Below, piece after piece: positions 35,249 to 43,902 of a DNA stretch of 64,000 nt. The stretch comes from UMGS1883 sp045656865 (GTDB lineage: Bacteria; Bacillota; Clostridia; UMGS1883): contig JAZOSB010000026.1 in NCBI GenBank assembly GCA_045656865.1, forward strand, positions 1-64,000, given 5' to 3'. The position numbers and the translations under genes are program-made. Under the pieces are notes generated by a model, which was given only the letters and a program-made list of their open reading frames with translations, did not search any database and was not told where the DNA came from. Position 1 is the stretch's first letter, and every line of letters starts with the position of its first letter.

Positions 35249-36478
35249 ATGATAATCGTAATAGGCGGAGGTGCGGCAGGTATGCTTGCCTCCATTCGGG
35301 CAGCGGAAAAGGGTGCATCGGTAACACTTATTGAACGAAATAACGACTTGGGGAAGAAAATCAGAATTACCGGCAAGGGCAGGTGCAATGTCACAAACGC
35401 CTGTCCCACCGAAGAAATCTTTGAAAACATTCCCACAAACCACAGGTTTTTATACAGCGCAATATACAGCTTCACAAACTATGATGTGATAAGCTTTTTT
35501 GAAGAGTGTGGCGTGCCTCTTAAAGAGGAACGTGGTCAGCGTATTTTTCCCGTAAGTAACAAGGCAGCCGATATTGTATCTGCCCTCAGAAAAAAACTAA
35601 ATGACCTTGGTGTCAATGTTGTAACAGGCAGAGTAACGGATATTATCACGCAAGATGGAAAAGTTGCAGGCGTAAAAACAGAAAAATCCACCTATTTTTG
35701 TGATAGCGTGATTATAGCAACCGGCGGAAAGAGTTACCCTCTTACAGGCTCTACAGGTGACGGATACGAAATGGCTAAAAAGCTCGGACATAGTATAAAA
35801 CCCATCAAGCCTGCCCTTGTACCCATTGAAACGAAAGAGAGCACGAAAGAGCTTATGGGACTATCACTCAGGAATATTTCAGTAACGGTTTTTGATTACA
35901 AGGGTAAGAAAAAGTTCTCCGATTTTGGTGAAATGCTTTTTACTCACTTTGGACTGACAGGCCCTGTGATACTATCTTCAAGCAGTCATATGGGTGAAAA
36001 TCCCGAAGATTGCCGTATAGAAATTGACTTAAAGCCTGCTCTTGATGAGCAGACCTTGGATAAAAGAATACTTAGGGACTTTGAAAAGTATCAGAACAGA
36101 AACTTTGAAAATTCCCTTTCCGATTTACTCCCAAACAAGATTATAGAATACATTGTGGAAAAGTCGGGTATCGACCGATACAAGAAAGTAAACAGCATTA
36201 CAAAGGATGAGCGAAAGACTCTCCTCAACCTTTTAAAACACCTTACATTTACTGTTAAGGGTTATCGCCCTGTAGCGGAGGCAATAGTAACCTCTGGCGG
36301 TGTCAATGTAAAGGAAATTAACGCATCAACAATGGAAAGCAAGCTTGTAGAGGGACTCTACTTTGCAGGCGAGGTTATAGATGTTGATGCATATACAGGC
36401 GGCTTTAATCTGCAGATAGCCTTTTCAACGGGCTACCTTGCAGGGGACAGTGCCGCAGAAAAGGAGCTTTCAGTATGA
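35249..36478 (+). CDS. HI0933/YhiN-family flavoprotein
   Basis: A 409-residue FAD-binding protein. It has an N-terminal dinucleotide-binding motif 'VIGGGAAGMLASIRAAEKG', then 'KKIRITGKGRCNVTNAC' and 'GVNVKEINASTMESKLVEGLYFAGEVIDVDAYTGGFNLQIAFSTG', all hallmarks of HI0933/YhiN. The biochemical role of the family is unknown. It starts 2 bases after the methyltransferase stop and overlaps cmk by 4 bases. Confidence 0.9.
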   Translation: MIIVIGGGAAGMLASIRAAEKGASVTLIERNNDLGKKIRITGKGRCNVTNACPTEEIFENIPTNHRFLYSAIYSFTNYDVISFFEECGVPLKEERGQRIFPVSNKAADIVSALRKKLNDLGVNVVTGRVTDIITQDGKVAGVKTEKSTYFCDSVIIATGGKSYPLTGSTGDGYEMAKKLGHSIKPIKPALVPIETKESTKELMGLSLRNISVTVFDYKGKKKFSDFGEMLFTHFGLTGPVILSSSSHMGENPEDCRIEIDLKPALDEQTLDKRILRDFEKYQNRNFENSLSDLLPNKIIEYIVEKSGIDRYKKVNSITKDERKTLLNLLKHLTFTVKGYRPVAEAIVTSGGVNVKEINASTMESKLVEGLYFAGEVIDVDAYTGGFNLQIAFSTGYLAGDSAAEKELSV

Positions 36479-37140
36479 CTAAAATAGCAATTGACGGACC
36501 TGCAGGTGCAGGAAAAAGCAGTATCTCCAAAAAGGTTGCAAAAGCACTTGGTTACATCTACATTGATACAGGTGCAATGTACCGCACAGTAGGACTAAAA
36601 GCTGTAAGATGCGGTATTGATACAAAGGACAGCGTGGGTGTGGCATCAATTCTTCCCGAACTTGATATTGACATCAGGCATGAGGGTGTTGAGCAGCACA
36701 TTTTCCTCGATGGAGAGAATGTGTCAGACCAGATTCGCACCCCCGAAATTTCGATGGCGGCAAGTAATGTTTCCGCAATCCCTGCCGTGAGAGTAGCACT
36801 TGTAGACCTTCAGAGAAAACTTGCAGCGAATCATGATGTTGTGATGGACGGCAGAGATATAGGAAGCTTTGTTCTTCCTGATGCCGAGGTTAAGATTTTC
36901 CTTACCGCTTCTGTAGATGCCCGTGCAGAAAGAAGATATAAGGAGCTTCTTGAAAAAGGTGAAACGGTGGATTTTGAAGCTGTAAAGGAGGATATGATTC
37001 TTCGTGACAAGCAGGATTCCACCCGTGCAGTATCACCTCTTGTAGTGGCGGATGGTGCTACCGTAATTGATACATCAAAGCTTAACTTTGAAGAATCAGT
37101 GAATGCAGTTATTGAACATATAAGGAGTAACATAAGATGA
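36475..37140 (+). CDS. cmk: Cytidylate kinase
   Basis: A 221-residue nucleoside monophosphate kinase with P-loop 'IDGPAGAGKSSISKKVA', the CMP-binding 'YIDTGAMYRTV' and 'MDGRDIGSFVLPDAEVKIFL'. It phosphorylates CMP and dCMP. The cmk-plsC-ispH/rpsA order is well conserved in Clostridia. It overlaps both neighbours by 4 bases. Confidence 0.96.
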   Translation: MTKIAIDGPAGAGKSSISKKVAKALGYIYIDTGAMYRTVGLKAVRCGIDTKDSVGVASILPELDIDIRHEGVEQHIFLDGENVSDQIRTPEISMAASNVSAIPAVRVALVDLQRKLAANHDVVMDGRDIGSFVLPDAEVKIFLTASVDARAERRYKELLEKGETVDFEAVKEDMILRDKQDSTRAVSPLVVADGATVIDTSKLNFEESVNAVIEHIRSNIR

Positions 37141-37706
37141 GTTTTTATAACATTGTCGTAAAAGTTGTACACGGCGTATTTAAAGTATTTATGCTTTTTA
37201 AAGCAAACGGTAAAGAGAATATACCACAAGAGGGTGCGTTTTTACTTTGCTCGAACCACAGAGCGTACAAGGACCCCGTTCTTCTTGCCATAGGCTGCAA
37301 AAGAAAGCTTACCTTTATGGCAAAGGACGAGCTTTTTCATAAGCCCGTTTTAGGTTTGCTTATAAAATCACTCGGTGCATTCCCCATAAAAAGAGGGAAG
37401 GGCGATGCTGCAGCAGTAATGGCAACCCTTAAAATTATGAAAAAAGGGGAGGCTACCGTTATTTTCCCCGAGGGAACGAGAATGAAAAACGGCGAGAGGA
37501 AACAGGTTAATTCGGGTATTGTCCGTCTTGCTATTCAATGCGGCGTACCGATTGTTCCTGCATATCTTACGTGGAATTCAGTTACATATGGTAAACCCAT
37601 AAATTATAATGAATACACAGAAAGTGTCCATGACGCTGATTCTATGCAGCTTCTTGCTGACGGACTTATGGACACAATATACTCTTTAGGAGAAAAGAAT
37701 GAGTAA
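37137..37706 (+). CDS. plsC: 1-acyl-sn-glycerol-3-phosphate acyltransferase
   Basis: A 189-residue PlsC-family enzyme with the catalytic HX4D box 'SNHRAYKDPVLLA', then 'GAFPIKRGKGD' and 'VIFPEGTRMKNGER', which are the glycerol-phosphate-binding motifs. An N-terminal hydrophobic helix should bind the membrane. It makes phosphatidic acid. Overlaps with cmk and with the ispH-rpsA gene indicate coupled translation. Confidence 0.94.
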   Translation: MSFYNIVVKVVHGVFKVFMLFKANGKENIPQEGAFLLCSNHRAYKDPVLLAIGCKRKLTFMAKDELFHKPVLGLLIKSLGAFPIKRGKGDAAAVMATLKIMKKGEATVIFPEGTRMKNGERKQVNSGIVRLAIQCGVPIVPAYLTWNSVTYGKPINYNEYTESVHDADSMQLLADGLMDTIYSLGEKNE

Positions 37707-39726
37707 AACAGTAAAAGTAGCAGAAAAGGCAGGCTTCTGCTTTGGAGTAAGCCGTGCTGTAAGGATAGCACAGGAGGGTATTGACAGCGGCAGGAAAATT
37801 GCAACCCTCGGACCTATTATTCATAACAGTGCTGTGGTAGAGTCTTTCAATAATCAGGGTGCAAGGATTATAGAAAGCCCCTCTGATGCATTGCCTGGGG
37901 AAACAGTTATCATAAGGAGCCACGGTATCAAAAAAAGCGAGCAGGAAATATTGGAGAAAAACGGAATTCAGTTTATTGATGCAACCTGCCCCTTTGTAAA
38001 GAAAATTCACAATATTGTTGCCGAAGCCTATGAAAATAAATACGATATTGTTATTATAGGCGATAAAAACCATCCTGAAGTTATAGGAATCAACGGATGG
38101 TGTGAGGACAGTGCAACGGTCATAGACAGTGAACAGCAAGCTCGAAATTTAGAATTTCAGGCTGAAAAAACAGTATATGTTGTAGCACAAACTACATTTG
38201 AACGCGAATTATGGAAAAAAATTACGAAAATTATAAAAAAGACTTGCCAAAGTGCCATAGTTTTTGATACAATATGTAGTGCTACGAATGAGCGACAGAA
38301 ATATGCAGCCGAGCTTGCAAAAGTCAGTGATGTATTTGTTGTCGTCGGAGGTAAACACAGCTCCAATACCAAGAAGCTGTACCAGATCGCCGCACCGCTT
38401 TCCAAACACACATTTTTGGTGGAGGAGGCAGGTGAACTGCCAAAGGGTATTATGTCCCTCGGCAATTCGTTCGGTATAACCGCCGGTGCATCAACGCCGG
38501 AGCATATAATTAAGGAGGTTTTGGAAACCATGGTAGAAGAAAAAAACACTAATATTCAAGGAAATGGAGAGCCCACATTTGCCGAGGCATTTGAACAATC
38601 CCTCGTCACTTTAAATACAGGACAGGTTGTAAGCGGCACAGTTATCAGCATTACTCCCACAGAAGTATATGTAGACCTCGGCTACAAGGCTGACGGTATC
38701 ATCCCTGCGGACGAGCTTACAGACGATCCTTCTGTAAATACTGCTGACATTGTTAAGGTTGGCGACGAAGTAGAAGTATTCGTTGTAAGAGTAAACGACG
38801 GTGAAGGCTATGTTAAGCTTTCTAAAAAGAAGATTGACGCAATTAAGGGTTGGCAGACAATCGAGGCTGCTTATGAATCAGGCGAAATCCTTACAGGTAA
38901 AATTGTTGAGAATGTTAACCGCGGTGTAATCGCTCTTGTTAACGGCTCAAGAATTTTCATTCCTGCTTCAATGGCAAGTGAAAGATTTATGAAGGATCTT
39001 CAGCCCCTCGTTGGTACTGAAGCAAGCTTCAAGATTGTAAACATCCGTGAAGACAGACGCGGCAAGAAAGCAATCGGTTCAATTAAGGTTGTTGCTCAGG
39101 CAGAGCGTGCTGAAAAGGCTGCTGCATTTATGGCTGAAGTGGAAGAAGGCAAGGTTTACACAGGTACTGTTAAGACTCTTACCGATTTCGGTGCATTTGT
39201 TGACCTCGGTGGTGTTGACGGGCTTATACCGATTTCTCAGCTCAGCTGGCAGAGAATCAAGCACCCCTCCGAAGTTGTTAAGGTTGGAGATATTGTAGAG
39301 GTTACAATCCTCAAGGTTGACAAGGAAACTCAGAAGATTTCTCTCGGCTATAAGAAGATTGAGGACAATCCCTGGGAAATTGCAAAAAGAACATTTAACG
39401 AAGGCGACGTTGTAAATGTAAAGGTTGTTCGTCTTGTTCCCTTTGGTGCATTTGTTGAACTTATTCCCGGAATCGACGGTCTTATTCACATTTCTCAGAT
39501 TGCTAACAAGAGAATCGGCAAGCCCGAAGATGTTCTCACTGTTGGTGAAATGGTTGATGCTAAGATTACAGAAATCAAGTGGGATGAAAAGAAGATTGGT
39601 CTTTCCATCCGTGAACTTCTCGCTCCCGAAGCTCCCGCTGAAGTAGTAGAAGAAGCTCCCGTAGAGGAAGCAGTTGAAGTAGCAGAGGAAGTAGTAGAAG
39701 AAGCTCCCGAAGCAACAGAAGAATAA
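37699..39726 (+). CDS. Fused IspH (HMBPP reductase) and ribosomal protein S1
   Basis: A 675-residue fusion. Residues 1-280 are 4-hydroxy-3-methylbut-2-enyl diphosphate reductase, the last step of the MEP isoprenoid pathway, with 'KAGFCFGVSRAV' (first cluster Cys), 'IIRSHGI', 'DATCPFVKKIH' and 'GASTPEHII'. Residues 295-640 hold four S1 RNA-binding repeats; the last two are the most typical ('LTDFGAFVDLGGVDGLIPISQLS', 'VPFGAFVELIPGIDGLIHISQIA'). The end is a Glu-rich tail. The fusion is known from Clostridia. An internal start near 38528-38531 (ATG with GGAGG upstream) could also give free S1. Confidence 0.95.
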   Translation: MSKTVKVAEKAGFCFGVSRAVRIAQEGIDSGRKIATLGPIIHNSAVVESFNNQGARIIESPSDALPGETVIIRSHGIKKSEQEILEKNGIQFIDATCPFVKKIHNIVAEAYENKYDIVIIGDKNHPEVIGINGWCEDSATVIDSEQQARNLEFQAEKTVYVVAQTTFERELWKKITKIIKKTCQSAIVFDTICSATNERQKYAAELAKVSDVFVVVGGKHSSNTKKLYQIAAPLSKHTFLVEEAGELPKGIMSLGNSFGITAGASTPEHIIKEVLETMVEEKNTNIQGNGEPTFAEAFEQSLVTLNTGQVVSGTVISITPTEVYVDLGYKADGIIPADELTDDPSVNTADIVKVGDEVEVFVVRVNDGEGYVKLSKKKIDAIKGWQTIEAAYESGEILTGKIVENVNRGVIALVNGSRIFIPASMASERFMKDLQPLVGTEASFKIVNIREDRRGKKAIGSIKVVAQAERAEKAAAFMAEVEEGKVYTGTVKTLTDFGAFVDLGGVDGLIPISQLSWQRIKHPSEVVKVGDIVEVTILKVDKETQKISLGYKKIEDNPWEIAKRTFNEGDVVNVKVVRLVPFGAFVELIPGIDGLIHISQIANKRIGKPEDVLTVGEMVDAKITEIKWDEKKIGLSIRELLAPEAPAEVVEEAPVEEAVEVAEEVVEEAPEATEE

Positions 39727-39738
39727 TCCATAAAAGTT

Positions 39739-39773
39739 AAAAGGCTTTGATGTTTTGCATCAAAGCCTTTTTA
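39739..39773. terminator. Terminator between ispH-rpsA and recG
   Basis: A 14-bp perfect stem (AAAAGGCTTTGATG / CATCAAAGCCTTTT) followed by T residues on the plus strand and preceded by A residues. It ends the plus-strand operon and abuts the recG stop. Confidence 0.9.
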
Positions 39774-41813
39774 TAATGTCAGATTGTCAGCTAATTTATC
39801 GGTTGCTTCTTTTATATAGAAATGCTTTTCCTCGGAAAGAGCAGGGTCTTTCAGAAGGAGTTTTTCTGCCTCTATACCGCTTGCTTTAAGAACGGAGAAA
39901 TCGTTTGCCAAATCAGCAATTTTAAAGCTTAATTCACCGTGTTGCCTTGTGCCGAAGAAATCACCCGGTCCGCGGAGCTTAAGGTCAGTTTCGGAAATTT
40001 TAAATCCGTCGTTGCTTTGTGCCATAATCTTCATTCTCTCTTTTATTTCATCGGAAAATGATGCACAGAAAAGTACACAGTAGCTCTTTTCTTTTCCTCT
40101 GCCGACTCTTCCGCGAAGCTGATGAAGCTGACTAAGACCGAATCTTTCGGCATTTTCAATAACCATCAACGTTGCCTCGGGAACATTCACCCCAACCTCA
40201 ATAACGGTTGTTGAAACAAGGATTTTACTCTTTCCCGAGATAAAATCGCTCATTGCCATTTCCTTGTCCTTTGCTTTCATCTTACCGTGGACGATTCCCA
40301 TAGGAATATCGGGGAATACACTCTTTGAAAGGGCGGAATAATGCTCCTCTACGGATTTCAATCCCTCAATTTCCGACTCCTCCACCGCAGGACAAACAAT
40401 GTAGGCACGGTTGCCTTTTTCTATTTCCTTGCGGATAAATGCGTATATACGCTCTCTCATATTTTCTCCCACGCAGTAGGTGTCAATCCTCTGCCTGCCG
40501 GGGGGAAGCTCGTCAATAACAGAAATATCCATATCACCGTACACGATAAGTGCAAGGGTACGGGGGATAGGCGTAGCCGTCATAACAAGTGTATGTACGG
40601 CATCTCCCTTTTCGCTGAGCATCATTCTCTGCCGTACACCAAAACGATGCTGTTCGTCTGTTATTGCAAGAGCAAGGGAGTTGAACTTAACCTTGTCGGT
40701 AATAAGTGCATGCGTACCAAAGACAACACTTGTTTCACCGTTTTCGAGCCTTTCGTATATTTCGCGTTTATTCTTTGCCGTGGTGCTTCCCGTGAGAAGC
40801 TCGCATTTAATTCCTAAACTCTCAAGCAGAGGAGAAAGGTCGTTGTAATGTTGACGAGCCAAAACCTCGGTAGGTGCCATCATAGCTGCCTGATAACCGT
40901 TTATCGCACACAGATACATTGAAATTGCCGCAATAACTGTTTTACCGCTTCCTACGTCACCCTGCACTAATCTATTCATAACAGTTCCCGACGACAAATC
41001 ATCTATAATATCCTCGGTAACTTTTTTTTGTGCACCTGTCAGACTAAAAGGGAGTGTTGTCAAAAATTCAGTTATATCATTATTCTTAAAAGCAGGACCT
41101 GAAACCTTTTTCGTTCCTGACTTCATTTTCCTAAGCGCAACTTGGAGTATAAAGAACTCCTCAAAAATAAGTCTCTTTTTTGCTATTTCCAACGCTTCAG
41201 CATCCTTTGGAAAATGTATGTTTTTTATTGCAAACTCAACAGAACACAGAGAATGTTCTTTAAGAATTTCCGCAGGAATAACTTCACGGAAATATTTGTG
41301 AAAGTTTCTGTATGCATCCGCAACAGTTTTCCTCAAAAACTTCTGTGTAATACCGCTTGTAAGCGGATAAATCGGAACAATACACTTTGTGCATTGTGAT
41401 TGGGAAGAAGGCTCAAACTCAGGGGAGAGAATTTCCCTAGTATTCCTGTTTATATTGATTTTACCGTAAAAGGAATATTCATAACCTTTTTTAAGGTAAT
41501 TTTTCAGATATTTGTTGTTGAAGAATATGCAGGTGGCAATTCCCGTATCGTCACGAATCTGCACCTTGTAATATGTAAGACCTTTTCTTACATAATGCTC
41601 GCTGACGGGTGTTACCACAATGCCGTTGACAAGTGCCATACTGTCGTGCTGCAGGTCAAATATCTTTGTTACCTTGCTTCTGTCCTCAAAACGGACAGGG
41701 AAGTAGGTAATGAGGTCCCAAACAGTAAATACGCCAAGGCGAAGCAACTGCTTCGCCTTGGCATCGCCTATTCCTTTTAATAATCTGATATCTGTTTCCT
41801 GGGGTATTGGCAT
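39771..41813 (-). CDS. recG: ATP-dependent DNA helicase RecG
   Basis: A 680-residue superfamily 2 helicase. The N-terminal wedge/OB domain carries 'LKGIGDAKAKQLLRLGV' and 'YFPVRFEDRS'. The motor has Walker A 'QGDVGSGKTVIA', 'TDEQHRFGVRQR' (motif II), 'TATPIPRT' and 'QLRGRVGRG' (motif VI). The C-terminal 'DLKLRGPGDFFGTRQHG' TRG motif drives fork regression. It is the last gene of the asp23-fakA-recG operon, 22 bases after fakA. Confidence 0.96.
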   Translation of the reverse strand: MPIPQETDIRLLKGIGDAKAKQLLRLGVFTVWDLITYFPVRFEDRSKVTKIFDLQHDSMALVNGIVVTPVSEHYVRKGLTYYKVQIRDDTGIATCIFFNNKYLKNYLKKGYEYSFYGKININRNTREILSPEFEPSSQSQCTKCIVPIYPLTSGITQKFLRKTVADAYRNFHKYFREVIPAEILKEHSLCSVEFAIKNIHFPKDAEALEIAKKRLIFEEFFILQVALRKMKSGTKKVSGPAFKNNDITEFLTTLPFSLTGAQKKVTEDIIDDLSSGTVMNRLVQGDVGSGKTVIAAISMYLCAINGYQAAMMAPTEVLARQHYNDLSPLLESLGIKCELLTGSTTAKNKREIYERLENGETSVVFGTHALITDKVKFNSLALAITDEQHRFGVRQRMMLSEKGDAVHTLVMTATPIPRTLALIVYGDMDISVIDELPPGRQRIDTYCVGENMRERIYAFIRKEIEKGNRAYIVCPAVEESEIEGLKSVEEHYSALSKSVFPDIPMGIVHGKMKAKDKEMAMSDFISGKSKILVSTTVIEVGVNVPEATLMVIENAERFGLSQLHQLRGRVGRGKEKSYCVLFCASFSDEIKERMKIMAQSNDGFKISETDLKLRGPGDFFGTRQHGELSFKIADLANDFSVLKASGIEAEKLLLKDPALSEEKHFYIKEATDKLADNLTL

Positions 41814-41835
41814 AGTGTATCACCTGTTTATAGGA

Positions 41836-43464
41836 TTATTCCACGGATACAATATAGTAGTAAACACTCTGTCCGCCGTTTGCAACCATAATGTCTGCGT
41901 CGGGGAAGATTTCTTCAATTTCATCAGCAATATCCTGAGCACTTTCCTCAGTCTCACCCTCGCCAAAGTAGAGAGTTATAATCTCGCTGTCCTCATTTGC
42001 AATTTTCTTTGCAAGGTCAATTGTAGCGGTTTTAATATCCTTTGCATCAGAAACAATATGACCGCCCGACACACCGATTATGTCACCCTCATGAATTTCT
42101 ATACCGTCAATTTCTGTATCCTTTACTGCGTGGGTAACATTACCGCTTACCACATTAGCCAGAGCCGCTGTCATATTTTCGGTATTTTCCTCCAATGATG
42201 CGGTGGGAGAAAATTCCATCATAGCACAAATTCCCTGCGGAATTGTTTTTGACTCTATAACTACTGCATTGCATTCAGCAATTTCAGCCGCCTGCTGTGC
42301 CGCAAGAACAATGTTCTTGTTGTTGGGGAGAATAAATACATTATCTGCATTTGCTTCTTCAATAGCATTTAAAATGTCCTCTGTGCTGGGGTTCATTGTC
42401 TGTCCGCCGTGAATAATGGTTGTAACCCCAAGCTCTGTGAACAGGGCTATAAGTCCGTCTCCGTTAGCAACTGAAACAACTGCGGTTTCTCTGTGCTCAG
42501 AGAGTGGCTTTTCCTCTTCCTTGCTCATTGCACCGCCTACTATATCGGTATGCTGTTCACGCATATTTTCAATTTTTATATTAACCATTTCACCAAGCTT
42601 GACAGCTTGTTCCAGAACATATCCGGGGTGATTGGTGTGAATGTGTACTTTTACAATGTCGTCTTCGTCAATTACTATCATACAGTCGCCCTTAGGCTCG
42701 ATAGCAGCACGCATCTTTTCTGCAGATTTCTTTGCATCATACTTATTTATAATAAATTCAGTACAGTATGCAAACTTAATATCCTCTGTGCTGATACTGC
42801 TCTGTGCAGGCTTGGCTACAGAAGCGGCAAGAGAATTGTCTGTAAGTGAAACTTCATTACCGTTGATAGCTGCAAGGAATCCCTCGAAAATGAAGAGCAA
42901 TCCCTGACCGCCGGCATCAACAACGCCTGCCTGTTTAAGCTGGGGAAGCATTTCCTGAGTTTCTTTAAGAGCCTCTGCCATACCAAGGCACACCTTTTCC
43001 ATAAGCTCAAAAGAATCTTCACCCTCATAAGTTTCTGCAGTTTCCGCACCTGCGCGAATAACTGTAAGGATAGTACCTTCAGTAGGCTTCATCACTGCAC
43101 GGTATGCCGTGTCACAACCACCGCGGAGTGCTTTTTTAAGTGCTTCTGCATCAATACCGTCTGGATTTTCTATATTCTTTGAAATTCCGCGGAATATCTG
43201 TGAAAGAATAACACCCGAGTTACCTCTTGCACCACGGAGTGTTGCCTTTGCAACGGCGTTAATAACCTCTGTAACATCGGTTTTTTCCATACCTTCAACG
43301 CTCTTTGAAGCATTAATGAAGGTAAGTGACATATTTGTTCCCGTATCACCGTCAGGCACGGGGAAGACGTTAAGTGCATCAACCAATTCACGGTTGTTGC
43401 TCAGATTGTTTGCACCGGAAATTATCATTTTAGACAAAAGCGGTGCATCTATAATTTTAGTCAT
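41836..43464 (-). CDS. fakA: DAK2-domain fatty-acid kinase subunit (YloV/FakA)
   Basis: A 542-residue protein. The N-terminal DAK2 nucleotide-binding domain has 'LNVFPVPDGDTGTNMSLTF', 'GARGNSGVILSQIFRG' and 'DAGGQGLLFIFEG'. A linker follows, and then the C-terminal YloV domain ('TTIIHGGQTMNPSTEDIL', 'LPNNKNI'). FakA phosphorylates fatty acids held by FakB and so feeds phospholipid synthesis. Of two in-frame ATGs I chose 43464, which has GGAGG at 6 bases; at 43470 the GGAGG directly abuts. It follows the Asp23-like gene. Confidence 0.92.
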   Translation of the reverse strand: MTKIIDAPLLSKMIISGANNLSNNRELVDALNVFPVPDGDTGTNMSLTFINASKSVEGMEKTDVTEVINAVAKATLRGARGNSGVILSQIFRGISKNIENPDGIDAEALKKALRGGCDTAYRAVMKPTEGTILTVIRAGAETAETYEGEDSFELMEKVCLGMAEALKETQEMLPQLKQAGVVDAGGQGLLFIFEGFLAAINGNEVSLTDNSLAASVAKPAQSSISTEDIKFAYCTEFIINKYDAKKSAEKMRAAIEPKGDCMIVIDEDDIVKVHIHTNHPGYVLEQAVKLGEMVNIKIENMREQHTDIVGGAMSKEEEKPLSEHRETAVVSVANGDGLIALFTELGVTTIIHGGQTMNPSTEDILNAIEEANADNVFILPNNKNIVLAAQQAAEIAECNAVVIESKTIPQGICAMMEFSPTASLEENTENMTAALANVVSGNVTHAVKDTEIDGIEIHEGDIIGVSGGHIVSDAKDIKTATIDLAKKIANEDSEIITLYFGEGETEESAQDIADEIEEIFPDADIMVANGGQSVYYYIVSVE

Positions 43465-43481
43465 AGTCATCCTCCATCAGC

Positions 43482-43841
43482 TTAAGCGTTTGCAACACGA
43501 ATACTTTCTACGAAAATATTCACGGATTTAACATCCATCCCGATAAATTCAGACAGACGGTACTTAACGCCGTGCATAATGCTTTCGCAAATAGCGTTGA
43601 TATTTACGCCGTACTGCACTACTATGTGCATATCTACTGTAATTTCGTTATCTTCAATAGTAACTTTGATTCCTTTTGCAAGATTGGAAGGTTTAAGCAA
43701 ACTTACAATACCGTCCTTAGGGCTTCTTATCGCCATACCGACAACACCGTAACAGCTTGTGGCAATTAAACCTGCCGCATTGGCAATTACATTGTTTGAT
43801 ATAGCTATATTGCCGTATTTGGTTTCTGACTTTGCTGCCAT
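43482..43841 (-). CDS. Asp23/Gls24-family envelope stress protein (YloU-like)
   Basis: A 119-residue protein of the Asp23/Gls24 family, with 'YGNIAISNNVIANAAGLIATSCYGVVGMA' and 'IVVQYGVNINAICESI'. It lies directly upstream of fakA, the position of yloU next to yloV in many Firmicutes. Family members are abundant soluble or membrane-associated proteins linked to cell-wall stress; their activity is unknown. AGGAGG precedes the start and a strong promoter lies upstream. Confidence 0.93.
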   Translation of the reverse strand: MAAKSETKYGNIAISNNVIANAAGLIATSCYGVVGMAIRSPKDGIVSLLKPSNLAKGIKVTIEDNEITVDMHIVVQYGVNINAICESIMHGVKYRLSEFIGMDVKSVNIFVESIRVANA

Positions 43842-43872
43842 AATATCTAACCTCCTTAGATTACTAACATAT

Positions 43873-43902
43873 ATTATACCTCAAATAAACCTCTTATGTC
43901 AA
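43873..43902 (-). promoter_or_regulatory. Strong promoter of the asp23-fakA-recG operon
   Basis: Minus-strand -35 TTGACA (43897-43902) and -10 TATAAT (43873-43878), both perfect, with an 18-base spacer. The -35 region overlaps the last codons of the upstream SbcC-like gene. Confidence 0.85.
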
